Shown: positions 1-12,318 of the stretch, one piece after another
Layout: each line of letters begins with the position of its first letter
Position numbering within the stretch: the first letter of the stretch is position 1
Assembly: GCA_036346225.1 (NCBI GenBank)
Contig: JARFIW010001489.1
Coordinates: forward strand, 372,001-436,000
Reading direction: 5' to 3'
DNA length: 64,000 bases
Source of the DNA: Platerodrilus igneus
Taxonomy: Eukaryota > Arthropoda > Insecta > Coleoptera > Lycidae
Translations under genes and position numbers: made by a program
The notes under the pieces: model-generated
Told to the model about the DNA's origin: nothing
Databases searched by the model: none
The model's input: the letters and a program-made list of their open reading frames with translations, nothing else

Positions 1-365
1 TTTGAAAGTGCGTTTTCTTATCAAAGCGTTTATTGTTCCTTCTTTATTACAAGCGTAATTGCATGAGGATTTATTAGGTTTTAGCTTATCTTCTGCGTAT
101 TTGTTTTATAAACTTGTTAAACACTTCTCAATGTACGATTATTTCTCTGCTGAATACGCGTTCTATTATTGAAAGATATGCTTACTGGCATTGATTAAAG
201 TTAATTACGGTCTATATACAAGGTGTTAAATGCTTGCTATTTTCATAATGTGCGAATTATTTATTTTCCTGCAAAATAAATGCAGTTTTCTAATTCCCAT
301 TGCTATTTACAGTTACTACTTGACCCTTACTACTGAATACACCCCTAAACAACCTCTTATCTCAG

Positions 366-366
<1 letters not shown>

Positions 367-398
<32 letters not shown>
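367..398. repeat. (TA)n microsatellite
   Basis: Uninterrupted TA dinucleotide run, one of nine such arrays of 30-55 bp in the window. Confidence 0.95.
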
Positions 399-400
<2 letters not shown>

Positions 401-410
401 CATAGATGTG

Positions 411-620
411 TACAGGGTGTAACAAAATAAGTGTAAAACATTTTAGGGGGTAATTCCTCATCATAAAAGAGATAGGGTCTTCCATATAAAGAAACTTTAT
501 TGGAGCATCCCTTGTTAAGATACAGCCCCTTAAAGGGGGTACATATAATTTGTTTTTCATTTTTTTACAAACACTAAAAAAGTTACAAAATTGAAATTAA
601 GGTGACATTTTTTACTATCA
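411..620. mobile_element. possible end of a Tc1/mariner-type DNA transposon or MITE
   Basis: The segment starts TACAGGGTGTAACAAAATAA. A TA followed by CAGGGTGT is a common start for insect Tc1/mariner-type terminal repeats. No matching inverted end was found, so this may be a truncated copy or a chance match. Confidence 0.25.
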
Positions 621-1015
621 AAAATACACTTACTCAGTAATTTATTTGGTTTACCACATGGTTGTAAGAAGTAGAAAACTCAACCCCTAAAATTTATTTT
701 CAATGTAACTTTTGTCTTATTATTTGTTTGCCATTTAAAAATTTATTTTCAATAGCTTATTTTATTCTAAATAAAAAATGTCTCTTAAATTTTTTGCCCC
801 AAAATTAACCAGTTTGCAGAAAAAATTATTTTACAAACAACTACAAAGATGACCCTTCATAAACTAAATACTTCAGTATATGCAAAAATGTAAGGATTAG
901 AATTTGAAATGAAGCCTTATGCTAATAAAGAATATTCTTATTTCTGACCTGCGTTTTTCTTGCTTGTTTCCAATTCTTAGAACTGCTTCTGCATGTGATT
1001 GACCAGCACCCCTGG

Positions 1016-1117
1016 ATTCTTCTTAAGCTTCTTTAGGAATTAAACCACTCATAGTTTTTAAAATGATCATTTTAAAAACTATGAGTGGTTTAATTCCCAA
1101 AGAAGCTTAAGAAGAAT
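1016..1117. repeat. 102-bp palindrome (foldback)
   Basis: Two 51-bp arms meet with no spacer at TGATCA (centre 1066/1067) and differ by about one base. The 11-mer ACCCCTGGATT occurs at 1008-1018 and again at 1150-1160, flanking the palindrome like a target duplication. No ORF is present. It could be a tiny foldback element or an inverted-duplication scar. Confidence 0.85.
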
Positions 1118-2377
1118 GATAAACAAACCACAACAAACATACAGGGAGTACCCCTGGATTGTTTCCACTTAAACTTTTTTGTTTACAGCGTAGTAGAGCT
1201 CGCCCAGTCTAACCCTTAGTTTGACTAATTTCTCCCTTCAAGGCTCCTATGCCTAAGCAGACCACTGCTTAATTATATATCTTCGTTAGAGCAACTATTT
1301 AAATCCGTTTTTTAGAGTAGTTATTTAATTTAGTTCATTAGATTCGTTACTTAGAATTCATTAGAGAAAGTTACTTAAATTCGTTTGCAAGAGTAGTCAC
1401 ATTCGTTACTTAGAGTAGTCACATAAAGCCCTAAGTTATTAAATATTAAAATTAGGTTCAATTAATAATTCTAACTTACGTTTTTCAAAGCTAACGGTAA
1501 TTATTATCGTAAATCGGCACTAGGATTATTCTTTTAAATTTTTTCTATCTCGACTTTCACTAAATAATTATTTAATTTTTATTATTTTCACTCCGTGTGA
1601 TAATATACTTTGAACTGATATGGTTTGTGCCTTGGTCGAAGAAAGACTGATTGTTTACCAAGTCCGTGTTCTATATAAAAGCTCCTCCCATCACGTGTAC
1701 CATTGGTTTTCCTAGCGTACTTTGCTAACTGAGGCGTTGTACTTTGCTTTTATCTTGAAGTTTTCGGATTTTCTATAAGGTTACCATCAAATTAGATTTT
1801 GTACTGAAATAACTTCTTATAATGTAGCGATGGTGTTTTCAGCAGCGTGGATATTTATAGAGTTTTTCAATGCGTTTTTTGATAATTAGATATATATTCG
1901 TATTAAAATAGCTTTGTATTCGTTGCGTTGAAGGTTGAGTTTTTAAATCATTCACTTTCAATAATGAGACTTGCGTTTGGATTTGCGGTTTGTTTTAATT
2001 CGTAATAATAATTTAATGATTCAAGTTAATAATAGACTGCAACGTGTTTCTATAATTTATAGAAATGCGGCGACGGTTACGTTTAAGTATTTTGTTTTTT
2101 ATATTTAGGTGCGTTATAAACAAAAATTTCGGTATTAAATAGTAAATTAATTACGTTCTATTTTTGGTATAGAGTTTACGTTGATGTTTGTGGTAGGAAT
2201 GTGTTTTTTTTTTTTTTATGAATGAGGATGAAGGTTTATCTAGGGGAGCAGTCGAGGCGATGAACAGAAGAAAGTCAACGGACCAGTTAATTTAGGAGGT
2301 TTCACAGCATTCTTTGACGCACAATCTGTGGGGCTCGATTCGAAAACCGTAGTTCCCGGATTTTGGTGATTTCACAG

Positions 2378-2379
<2 letters not shown>

Positions 2380-2421
<42 letters not shown>
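2380..2421. repeat. (TA)n microsatellite
   Basis: Pure TA run passing into TACA repeats. It is preceded by CAGCAATATA, as is the array at 3157. Confidence 0.95.
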
Positions 2422-2426
<5 letters not shown>

Positions 2427-3156
2427 CATACATATAGACGTGATATAACGAGATGTCATTTAACGCCAAATTTTATGACAACCTACCATCCTAAGTGAAA
2501 TAAACGGGAAAAATTAAAATTTCCCATTATTTAATAGTGTTACCTTGTATAAATACAAAACCATTCATTGAACTGGCGTTATTACAAAACATAAAAGAAG
2601 CCCTTATTTAATTATGTAATCAGATCTCGTGCAAAATGTACAAAAAATCGTAAAACGAATATAAACTTTAAGCCAAGTGTGCAAATAACTCTTGTTACCG
2701 TCAAATTTTGAGGTCGATGTTCGAAGCATTCTGACCTTTAATAAGTTATATGTGGACAATCATTGGCCAATTATACTCACGAGTGGAGTAGTAAAACACA
2801 AGAGAATTAGCCACTTATAAATTAAAAAGGATTTTGTTCTGTTAACAAAGATTAGGTAAATATTCTAGTAATAATTTAGGAATAATTTTATGTATGAATT
2901 TAAGCTGTAAACTGTTCTAATTCTTTTGTATGAAAAAAATGTTTTTGAATGTATAGATGTTTCTTGAGGTTGCTGCGCTTCATTTCATTTAGTAAATTCC
3001 ACAGTATAATTTTCGTTGAGCTAGCCAAGCAAAGAAAAGAAAAGGAAGGTAAAATAGTAATCTCATATTTACTAGTTGCATACCCATAGGTGTAGTTCGT
3101 TGTAGCAAAGTCATAGTAATAATTTTTGCAATTCCAATATAGACGATGTCCCAGCA

Positions 3157-3206
<50 letters not shown>

Positions 3207-3212
3207 GTATAC
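3157..3212. repeat. (TA)n microsatellite, imperfect
   Basis: TA run interrupted by CATA units, preceded by CAGCAATATA. Confidence 0.95.
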
Positions 3213-3951
3213 ATAATGCTATGATAAGAGGGTAGTTTAAGGGTAGATTAAGTCACAGGGGTTGTAGGATAGATATAAATAACTTTAACTATAAGAAAAT
3301 CAAATAATTCCATCAATTATAGGAGTAAATCGACTATTCTGCAAAAAGTCAATTGTGAGGACACTGTATATAAAGGATATTTGATTTAATGCATGAGAAA
3401 GAAGCTTATTTAGTAATAATCCGATACCATTTAATTAGAATAGTAATGTGTGCGTCGTATAATGTTTAAGTATAATTTACGAGTAAGGATAAGGTTTTAG
3501 AAGCAACTAATTGCATCAAAATAAATTATCGGGAAACATAGATAAATTGGCATTCCAAATATTTAATAATTACGTCAAAAATATCAACGCATTTATATGC
3601 AAACGCATCTTAATAATACGTCATTATTAGAAAATGGATACGTGACTACGGAGAATACATTTGTTCAGAAAACCAACATTCTGCAACAAACAAATAAACA
3701 CCAGGCGGTTCATTATATGATAAGTTTTGGACTTATAAACTACAAACATAAAATTACGTGATTGAATGTGGGTAATAATTAGGAATCCTGAAAAATAATC
3801 ATATAATACAGAACGCTTACGTGACTGATAAAGCATTGTTATCAAGAATTCGACATTGATTTTTAGATAATACCGAATTTTGCCAGAGATAAGGCAAAGT
3901 ACAAGCCTTGATTAATAAACACGCCAATGGAAACGATTGGTGGAGAGGGCT

Positions 3952-3987
3952 TATAAATACAATAGGAAATGAATAAAGAGTTCAGTT
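3952..3987 (+). promoter_or_regulatory. TATA + initiator core promoter
   Basis: TATAAATA at 3952-3959 and TCAGTT at 3982-3987 put the initiator A 32 bp from the first T of the TATA box, the usual insect spacing. Both motifs and the spacing are visible; promoter function is inferred. Confidence 0.45.
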
Positions 3988-4132
3988 CATATTCAACCAA
4001 GCACAAACTATACTCAAAAGCAGTAGAAATCTACGTGATGAAATTAATTAGTGAAACGATAAAATTCAGAATAAGTAAAATTTGAAAGTGCAAAAATTGT
4101 GCGACGAAAAATAAGCCGATCTACAAATAGAC
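3984..4132 (+). other. possible non-coding first exon
   Basis: From the predicted start at 3984 the sequence runs to AATAGAC followed by GTAAGT, a consensus splice donor at 4133. Only a 13-codon upstream ORF lies inside. The gene it would belong to is not recognised; no convincing coding exon follows in the next kilobases. Confidence 0.3.
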
Positions 4133-4950
4133 GTAAGTTAAACAATTAATTAAATTTATTTTTAGTATTTAACAAAACAGGGCTTTTGTTGAGACGGCTT
4201 TTCTGATGCCATTTTTTTGAGACGGCTTTTGTTGATGTCATTTTCGTTAATGCCAGTTTTGTTGATGTCATATGTACTAAGTTGATATTTAAGTTTATAT
4301 GCAAGTCAATGTTCATGTCGAGATCTAAGCCTTAACACAAATCTAAAAGTACGTCTGAAAGTGAGATCAAAAAGGTACTCAAAGTTAATTCAATGAAAAA
4401 TACCAGAAATGAAAAGTGGCTAATTCTGGCCAATAAATAGAGCAGACACAGCAAGGGATGCATACCACAGACACTATGAGGCAACTCCAGTGACCGTTCC
4501 AGGTTAGCGGTTTTTAAACATTTTATTATTTAAAGACTCTTTCAATTTAATATTTGCTATATATTATGTATTTGTAAGAGTCATCAAAAAGGTCATTTGA
4601 AAAGATAAAGACAGGGAAAGCATCTTAGAACGTTTGAAAATACTTGAGAGTAATTAAAAGATATTTTGATGGCTTTCAGAAAAGCATAAATTTGGTAAAT
4701 GTAAATATTCTATACAAGGGAAAATTTTGAGGTTACACAACATTGTACATATTATCAATTATTATATTGTGTGATTTTGAACTGCTTTATTTGAATCCAT
4801 TTAAAGGTTAAAATAAGATTTATTATTAGGAAGTCGAGCATTCAGTGATCTAGTCGTGGTAAACAAATAAAATAATACGTACAAATCGTGGGGCTTAATA
4901 AGGAATATCATAGCAATTTAATGACACGCCCAATCAGGGGCATTTCATAT

Positions 4951-4951
<1 letters not shown>

Positions 4952-4986
<35 letters not shown>
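4952..4986. repeat. (TA)n microsatellite
   Basis: Pure TA run flanked by CATATCAATA and TATTGATGTG, which are themselves roughly palindromic. Confidence 0.95.
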
Positions 4987-4988
<2 letters not shown>

Positions 4989-5164
4989 ATGTGATAACGA
5001 CTGCACGTTGGAGCGCCGCTTAATTATTGTTGTAATAACGGTTCGCTCCGAGCGTCACTAAAAGTGTGCTGTGATACAGATACGCAAATTGTAAAACTTA
5101 AAACCGTTGACTTATCTTCTTTTCTAACTTTTCTTTGCCTGACTAGCTCAACAGAGGTATTGGA

Positions 5165-5530
5165 ATTTACAACATTATATTAAACACAGTAATGTCATAA
5201 AGCATCTCATTCGTCAAGTCTTCAGTTCTGGAATTGGTTAAACGCACACCTATATTCTTTTTCATTCTGAGCCAACTTACACATTTCCCTAAAATTCCCA
5301 CAGCCTACATCTTTCACTATCTGCATGCAATAGTCTGATCTAGGTCTACATCTACCTCTCCTTTTTTATATATACTTGTAATATAGCCCGCACTATGCTC
5401 ATCATACATCTGAAGCATAACATTCCATAAGGTTTCTTTCTTTTCCAGTTTGCTTCTCCTACTGTCCCTATTTCATAGACGTACACTGTTGTGCTCCACA
5501 CATAATGCTTTGCTGCTCTTTCTTGTTAGA
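5165..5530 (-). pseudogene. RTE-type reverse transcriptase, C-terminal fragment
   Basis: The minus strand encodes a decayed match to the C-terminal end of the RTE-type RT at 38327-39094 of this window. Recognisable pieces in order are a WSTTVY...YE(I)G block matching the WSVLLYGSETW region, RGRCRPRSD matching VGRPRQS, and IVKDVGCGNFREMCKLAQN matching IIRDVGCEGYVDLFRLVQN. No intact start or catalytic RT motif is present. It is the first of three tandem 3' ends (see 5545 and 5875). Confidence 0.6.
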
Positions 5531-5544
5531 TACAGTTCGGTTCC

Positions 5545-5865
5545 CTTTTCTTGTTTTGTAAATTATATATTCTATTTCTCCGATATTCAGTAGTATGTGA
5601 AGGGAGTTAAGCAACCTGTGGTTACCAAGATTTCACAACACTTTAACATTTGCCGAGTTAATAGTTTTTCAATAAATCCTTTTGCAAAATCAAGATTAGT
5701 TGAAAATATTGCAAAACCAGCACCTGTAGTTGTTTATAATAATCATCAGGTTTGAGTGCAATTATTTTTCGTCATTATATTTTCCGTCTTAGAACTGGTT
5801 AGACGCGTACTTCTACTGAGTTCTATTCTGAGGTAGCTTACACAGTTCCCTGAGATTTTCACTGC
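5545..5865 (-). mobile_element. RTE-type 3' end, tandem unit 2
   Basis: The right edge encodes, on the minus strand, a relic of the RT C-terminus (LRELCKL.QN, then YASNQF). The rest is a 3' UTR that aligns base for base, at roughly 80 percent by eye, with the UTR of the next unit (shared ATGTGAAG.GAGTTAAGCA and CATCAGGTTT blocks). Confidence 0.55.
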
Positions 5866-5874
5866 CTGGTTACA

Positions 5875-6215
5875 GCTCGGTTTACTTTAATTGTTTTGTA
5901 AATATATATCCTATTTTACCGATAATCAGTGGTATGTGAAGAGAGTTAAGCAGCCTGTGGCTATCAAGATCCCCCAACTCTTGAACATTTGTCGAATTTA
6001 TACTTTTCCAATAAATCCTTTCGCATAATCAGGATTAGTTGAAAATATTGTAAAACCAATACCTGTATTTGTTTCTAGTACTCATCAGGTTTAAGTGCAA
6101 TTAGTTTTTCGTCAGTAGTTTTTCCGTTTTAGAACAGGTTGGACGCGTATCTCCACTGACTGCTATTGTGAGCTAGTTTACACAGTTCCCTGACATTCTT
6201 ACAGTTTAGATACAT
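5875..6215 (-). mobile_element. RTE-type 3' end, tandem unit 3
   Basis: Repeat of the previous unit: 3' UTR followed, on the minus strand side, by a C-terminal relic reading VRELCKLAHNSSQWRYASN. Together with the two units to the left it makes a head-to-tail array of 3' ends. Confidence 0.55.
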
Positions 6216-6254
6216 TATAATTTAATTAAAGGCCGCTATGCTTGCGGCCACGTC

Positions 6255-6292
6255 CCCAATGCTCCACCCGAAGGTACTACATTGGGTTTAAA
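6255..6292. repeat. SINE 3'-end fragment
   Basis: CAATGCTCCACCCGAAGGTA and the following TACATT match the tail of the SINE at 17686-17987 with one difference in the shared core. The tRNA-like head is absent here. Confidence 0.45.
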
Positions 6293-6299
6293 CGCGAAA

Positions 6300-7060
6300 A
6301 TATAAACGTGCTCCTAATTATTCTAACTTTAAAATTAACACATCTTAAATAAAAATGTAACAACTGAAACGAAAACTAAAAATAGGGTTTCATTGATGGT
6401 ATCCCTAGCGTTGATTTGGAGTGTGCACGATCAACAAGACACAAACAAAATTAACGAGGAGAGATCCGTAATGCCGGATAGCAGCTATCAGCTCTGCTTA
6501 CCGGTGCGACCTGAAGGGTCAACTTAAAACTATCCAAATCTAGCTAGCTAATTTAAAATGGATTTAAATTTTCTATGAATACGCCAAATAATAATAGTGA
6601 ATCCAGCTATTTTACCTGCTCTACAAATTTACCAATTCGTCTTCCCTGGTCTAAGTAATTTGTTAGCGTAAGTCCGTCCCTAGCTTTCCCTATCATTCCC
6701 TAATTGATTTATATTGTATAATTACAATCTTTTAAAACAATCTTTTTTCCTATATATAAGCTGCTACCAAAAATGGCGGCAGGACGTCAAACAAATAATA
6801 TCAAGCCACAAACAATAAAAGCAGGCAAAAATATAAAAATAAATACAAATATATATGTAAATATATAAATAAACATCTATAAGTATTAAGCGTTGAGCAG
6901 TGCATAAAATTGCAAAAAGCATAACCCAAATTATCAGGTGAACTCGCATAAGCATTATATCGGCTAGCGCCATTACGCACAAAACGTGCTCGTTAAATTC
7001 TTCCAAATTTACTAATTATCATAAATCAATGCTTATGCGAGCACAACCGCCACAATTTTG
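6300..7060. other. non-coding stretch
   Basis: No coding signal recognised. The direct neighbourhood of 6410-6540 is less AT-rich, but no ORF persists there. Confidence 0.5.
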
Positions 7061-7067
7061 TTCTTAC

Positions 7068-7251
7068 CTCGTTAATATATTTCTCGAGCATCCGAGGATC
7101 TGGTCGTCTGCATATCTTTAAACTTACTTCTAGGGGGAAATGGATGCACTGCTGTTCTGGTGGGCATGCACTAATCGTCCTGGGGGGTTCACAATCACTA
7201 TCACTCACTATCACTTCACTTTTAAGTCCTGGAGGGATGCGCAGTTTCACT
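7068..7251 (-). CDS. possible internal exon of a host gene
   Basis: On the minus strand an open frame is bounded by an AAATAG acceptor before 7251 and by ATTAACGAG followed by GTAAGA, a good donor, at 7067. The 184-nt segment encodes about 60 residues of balanced composition, including a SDSDCEPP acidic/proline patch and a basic KICRRPDPRMLEKY stretch. I do not recognise the protein. No neighbouring exon was identified. It could equally be a spurious ORF. Confidence 0.3.
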
Positions 7252-7486
7252 CTATTTTATTTCTTTCTTTATTTCATTGATTTAATTTAATAAGGTTTTT
7301 GATTTATATGTTCTTATTTATTTATTTGCCCGGATTAAGTTTTAAGTTTTTTATTTATTCCAGATTTCCGCGCCTATAAGGTTATATAGTGGTTATAGTG
7401 ATTGTATTAGTGGTGCGGGAGTTGTCGTGCATATGGACTTTTATAAATATTACGATAATTTTTTTTTTGTTTTTTTTTAGTTTTTG

Positions 7487-7487
<1 letters not shown>

Positions 7488-7520
<33 letters not shown>
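7488..7520. repeat. (TA)n microsatellite
   Basis: Pure TA run following a T-rich tract. Confidence 0.95.
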
Positions 7521-7524
<4 letters not shown>

Positions 7525-7779
7525 ATATATACTGTGATCCTACCTTATTAGTGATAGGCGTAATATATCTATCTGTCACTCCTTGTCTTATTTTAGAGCC
7601 TTGTTGAGTTATGCCACACAATTTATCTTTAAATATTTTACACGGCTGCTGCACTTAAATATTTTACAGGGCCGTCAAACACGTGGCGGAATCTACCTAG
7701 GGTGGGTCCGTCCTAAGCAAACACCTCTCAACTAGACACCCAAACAAATATTCAAGGATTTTTTAAAATAATTTTAAAA

Positions 7780-8939
7780 GCCAAAAGTATTCCCAAACAC
7801 TAGTTCCACTTTTATAAATTTGATTAAAGCACTGCGTAGATATTAAATACTAATACCTGGAATCCAGATACAAGCGCCGCCTTCCAGCCGTCCTGAAGCC
7901 AAGTGACCAACTGCAGGCACCTCCTGTAAATAATAAGTAACTCGAGCAACTGGTAATCTCCAGACTATAAAACTACTAATATTTCTACAAATTTTATGTT
8001 ATACAAATACTCAGATAACTCCAATTCCACTATGCTTTCGTCTTCAAACAATAACGGTACAGACCAGCACTCCCTCTTTTAATTAACTTTTATTCGCCGT
8101 AAAACTGCTACTATTTGCTATCTCCAGGTACAACTTGACTTTCAAAACTTTCTCGTAACTTTTAAATGTAATAAAACTCATAACAGTACAAAAACACGTC
8201 TATTTTTCAGTAATATAAATTTGAAGTCCCTTATAAAATAAAACCGTCTTCTTTTGTTTCCGTTGCCATGACAACTATCTCTACGCACACTATGTAATTT
8301 ATAATTATTAATAATTGATTAATAATACAGTTGTTTCTCTAGATACATTCATTTTCTAGATGGTTTGTAATCCAGTGATTTATGTATATTGAACTTTTAC
8401 AATATTGAAAATAGCTAACAAACTTTGATGGTTCAGCTTTTAAATTGTACGCAACAGACATTTATGTCTTATTCAGTAAACGTCCTGTCATTACATAACC
8501 AATCTTTAATTGTTAAAACATATTCAAACTGAAATTGATTTACAAATTTTACGGGAGTATCACTTAACTCCTTAAAATTTTAAAAGCGTGCAGTATACCA
8601 AGCAATTTTGATATTTGTTTTACATTCAAATGGTTTTGAAAACGCTAACTCCAAATTAAATTTCATATACGTGCAACCATAACAATTAAAATACGTATAC
8701 AATGCAAACTTATAACTAGCTTAGCCTGGTCTATGGCCGGTATATGTTGTTGAATGCAATGCAGTTTCAAAAGCTTTATAAATTTATAAACGTGGAATAG
8801 TTGTTGTTAATTTATAAACCAAAAATACCTGAAAGAACATACTCAAACAAAACCAAATATACCCCCATTCTAGCAAAGTCGTTTCGAAGCCCTATTTAAA
8901 CATTTTATAAGCCCACCCCCTTCTTGACAGTATATAAGG
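7780..8939 (-). repeat. 3' LTR of the gypsy element
   Basis: Matches 14570-15729 with only one substitution (8391 region) and five one-base homopolymer indels. It contains the purine-rich AAGAAGGGGGTGGG on the minus strand close to its edge. Confidence 0.9.
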
Positions 8940-9049
8940 CCCCACTGATTTTAAATAAAAATGAAAATTTTCTTCCTGGATATAAGTAATTCTTTTAATG
9001 GTTGAGAAATTTTAAATTTTAGTTAAAATTACTATAGTTTTTTTTTTCT

Positions 9050-10340
9050 TTATGTATGAGGATTAAGTGTTAGTTTCTGTATATTCTGTGTAGTTTTAAG
9101 CTCGTTAGTATTATTTACAGTGTTAATTTTATTCTTGCGATACTTTACTTTCCACATGGAAATATGGATACACAAATTTTCTATATGAAAACGTCCCCGA
9201 CATTCACCCCTGTCATTCTCCAATTCGTAAGTATTCCCTTCTGCAAAAATTCTTCTCACTCGATAAGGACCTTCGTATGGAAATAACAACTTGGCACAAA
9301 TATTTCTTTCCCAATTTGACATTCTCAATCTTTTAACAATAACAAGATCCCCAACTGAAAAAACCACTTGCTTCTTGATTTTCTTGTTACGTTTCTCCAA
9401 CTCCCTTCTTTGTATCGTTTCGACTTGTTGTTTGGCTTTATGCAACAACTCCGTTATATCCTCCACTTTTTGTTCAGCTCTCCACGGTCTTGCTGGAATC
9501 ACCTTCTTCATCAATGTCACAGGACACATTCCTGTCACTGAACTTGGTACAAAATTAATATATTCTTCTATTTGCGGTAAATACCTTACCCACCGATCAT
9601 GTTGTTCCTGCGTTATTAACCTCAAAACTTTATTACTTCTCGAATATATCTTTCACACGGATTTCCTTGAGGATGTCTGATACTACAGAATGTCATCTTT
9701 ATTCCATCCTTCCTTAATTTACTTTCAACCCTTCGATTACGAAAATACGTTGCATTGTCCAACAATACCCTATTCATCTTACCTATTCGTTCTACAAACT
9801 TTCTTACAGAACTCAATACATGCCTAGAATTACATCTCCTCGCTGGATAAAGCTGCACAAACTTTGTAAAAATATCAACTACAACTAAAATATGCTGATA
9901 TCCGTTCGTACTCGGTATCAAATTACTCAAGTAATCCATTGCCACAATATCTAATGGACCTTCCGCTCTTATACATCTAACTTGATTCTGCAACACCACA
10001 TTCTTATCCTTTCCTAACAAACACGTCTCACACAGATTTATGCAATTTTTCACCAATTTTCTATCGTTTCGTGCATAGAAAGCTTCCTAAATATCAAGAA
10101 CGTCTTACGAATCCCTATATGACCAAACGAAGTATGAATTTCCTGGATCAGCTCAACGGCTACCTGTGTCGTTAACACTAATAATTCATCATCCCATAAC
10201 CTTTTCACCAAAACTCCCTCGACCATATAAAACCTCTGTCTTGTTCTAAATTCTCTCTGAATAATTTTCTCTGATCACCCTTATTTCTTCGTGTGCTTGC
10301 ATCCGATGAAATCTGGCATTCGACCATTTTCCCAGATCTT
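9050..10340 (-). pseudogene. gypsy integrase
   Basis: Integrase joins element cDNA to the genome. Reading the minus strand: an HHCC zinc module lies at about 10130-10000 (HTSFGH, then CINLCETC). The catalytic core follows, with the three acidic residues in VAMDYL (about 9940), VLLDNATYF (about 9760) and QGNPCERY (about 9660). The C-terminal domain (191-residue frame, 9050-9625) has YEGPYRVRRI and a GDLVIVK motif typical of gypsy integrase tails. The core and tail are in different frames at 9625, and a stop and frame change interrupt the region at 10056. All DDE residues are present, so the breaks alone would inactivate it. Confidence 0.85.
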
Positions 10341-10358
10341 CAAACACTTGCAATGCAA

Positions 10359-10930
10359 TCAAAATCCATTCCTACTATCCGTTAGCAACCCTTCATCCTT
10401 CCTACTAAAGAAATCAGCCGTAACATTTTCTTTACCAGGTTTATGTCTAATCTCAAAATCATATTCCTGCAATACTAACGCCCATCTATACAATCGACTG
10501 TTCAAAAACTCTTTCTTCTTCAGAAACGTGACCACTGTGTTATCCGATTCAACCAGAAATTTATTACCCAATAAATAAAATCTTAACTTCTTCACAGCAT
10601 ATACGATTGCCAGCATCTCTTTTCCGCTGTCGAATACCTAGTCTCGCAGTCTTTCAGAGCCCTCGAAATAAAACAAATTGGCACTTCTCTCCTTCTTGAA
10701 CCTGCACCAACTCAGCCCCTATTGCAAAACTCGAAGCGTCTGTCCTTAAAATAAATGGATCCGTAAAATTGGGATATTTTAATGACAGTTCCTATAAAAT
10801 ACCGCCTTCAACTCCCGAAATGCCTGCTCCTTTGCTCGTTTCATTTCCACCTTTCGTTCTTTTTAACAACTCCAACAATGGAATGCACAACTCCGAATAT
10901 TTTGGTATGAATCGACGATAATAATTTAAT
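10359..10930 (-). pseudogene. gypsy RNase H and RT connection
   Basis: An 85-residue frame carries the RNase H core: ELEA-type start lost, then MLAIVYAVKKLRFYLLG, FLVESDNTVV with the catalytic Asp, and HKPGKENVTADFFSRK at the end. The stretch 10617-10930 between it and the RT palm is the connection region, readable only with frame changes. The domain removes the RNA strand during reverse transcription. Confidence 0.75.
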
Positions 10931-10934
10931 ACAC

Positions 10935-11590
10935 CTAAAATCCTCTTAAACCTTTCAAATTTCTTGGCTGTTTCAAATTCTTCAACTCGTCCAAGCGTTT
11001 TTCACAAGTTCTAATTCCTTCGCTGCCAACGACAAACCCCAAATACTTTACCTGGTGCTTAAAAAACTCACACTTCTTCGAATTCAACCTCAAACCTCCC
11101 TCGTCTAACCTTCGGATCACTTTTCTTAAATGTTCTAAATGTTCTAACTCGTTCTTAGAAAAAATCAAAATATCATCGACATAGTGCGTACAGAAGTCTT
11201 CGTACTCATCTAATAACTTCTGCATGGCTCGAACTAATGCAGCGGATGACGTTGAAAGACCAAATGGAACAACTCTGTACTGATAAATCTCCCCTTCAAT
11301 GCTAAATCCAGTATACTTCCGACTTTCCTCATGCAAAGGAATTAGCCAAAAAATTCTTTAAGTCCAGTTTGCTAAAAACTTTCATCTCGCTTACCTTGTA
11401 TAACAAATTATCTAGTGATTTTGGTTGTTCAAATTGTGGTTTAGTAATCGCATTCAATCTCCTAGCATCTAAACATATTCTTAATTCTAAATTATCAGAT
11501 TTAGGCACAACCACTACCGGATTGATATAGGGTGTTCTCGCTGATTCAATAATTCCTCTTTTAACATCTTTTAATCTCATTTTCACTCGA
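10935..11590 (-). pseudogene. gypsy reverse transcriptase
   Basis: Two overlapping frames make one RT. The first (11329-11586) holds ARTPYINPVVVVPKSD, LRICLDARRLN and FSKLDLKN. The second (10935-11336) holds VPFGLSTSSAALVRAMQ and the catalytic HYVDDILIF, followed by KKCEFFKHQVKYLGFVV. The frame breaks inside a run of six T's (minus strand, about 11358). A single missing T would account for the break, so a homopolymer sequencing error is a plausible cause. All catalytic aspartates are present. Confidence 0.9.
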
Positions 11591-11650
11591 CCCTTAATGC
11601 AAATGGTATTGGATATACCCTAGTACGAAAACTTCCCTCGTCTGTGACCT

Positions 11651-12260
11651 CTAACTTATGCGTATACTCCTTCGCAAACCTAGGCTCATTACTAAAACTC
11701 CTGCATGTCTATTAAACACCTCATATAACATTTCCTTCATATCCACCCCTATTAATCCTATCTGTTCCTCATCAAATACCTTCTCAAATATATTACATAA
11801 CCGTAACTCATCAATTCCATCATAAATTCTATTCTTAGTCTTTCCTGATCCTATACTATCTGTATTTATCTCATCCCTAGTATCCCGATTATCCTTAGGC
11901 ACCACCCATTTCTTCTCTAAATTTAATACCTTTACCATTCGTGCTTTACCATCTATAACCAGTCCAAATTCCTCAATTACATCTATCCCTACAATAAAAT
12001 CTAAATATAATCCTCTTGCTATCCAAAACTCTACTTCACCTAGTCTGGTACTTCCTAATACAATCGATACTCGTACAACTTTGTCTATCGTAGTTAACTT
12101 CCTCTTAATCGCAGACCATAAATTAATACTCTTAACCCTACAAATTTTCCCTTTGAATAATTCTGCATGTTTCAAAACTATTTCCTCTCTCACCAGCGAT
12201 AACTGCGACCCTGTATCTATCAATGCCGTGTAAACAGAATCCCTAAACTAATATGAATAA
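11651..12260 (-). pseudogene. gypsy aspartic protease region
   Basis: The minus frame has YTALIDTGSQLSLV with the DTG catalytic triad of retroviral-type proteases, then FIVGIDVIEEF, the second conserved Gly-rich turn of the fold. A stop lies just upstream of the DTG segment. The protease would cut the Gag-Pol polyprotein. Confidence 0.8.
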
Positions 12261-12318
12261 ATGGTAACTCCGCCTTCTTTCAAACTTATTATCTAACAAC
12301 TTATCTACTAAACTAATA

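Larger units (their letters stand above)
1118..3950. other. non-coding stretch
   Basis: AT-rich sequence with no ORF that looks coding. It holds degenerate short repeats of the type ttagagtagtcacattcgtt between about 1280 and 1430, two (TA)n arrays, and a TATATAAA at about 1673 with no clear initiator. Confidence 0.6.

Noticed and set aside
7770..7780. A target duplication for the gypsy element
   Set aside because: The flanks do not show a matching 4-6 bp direct repeat. About 40 bp beyond the LTR edge is weakly similar on both sides, so the exact edge is uncertain.
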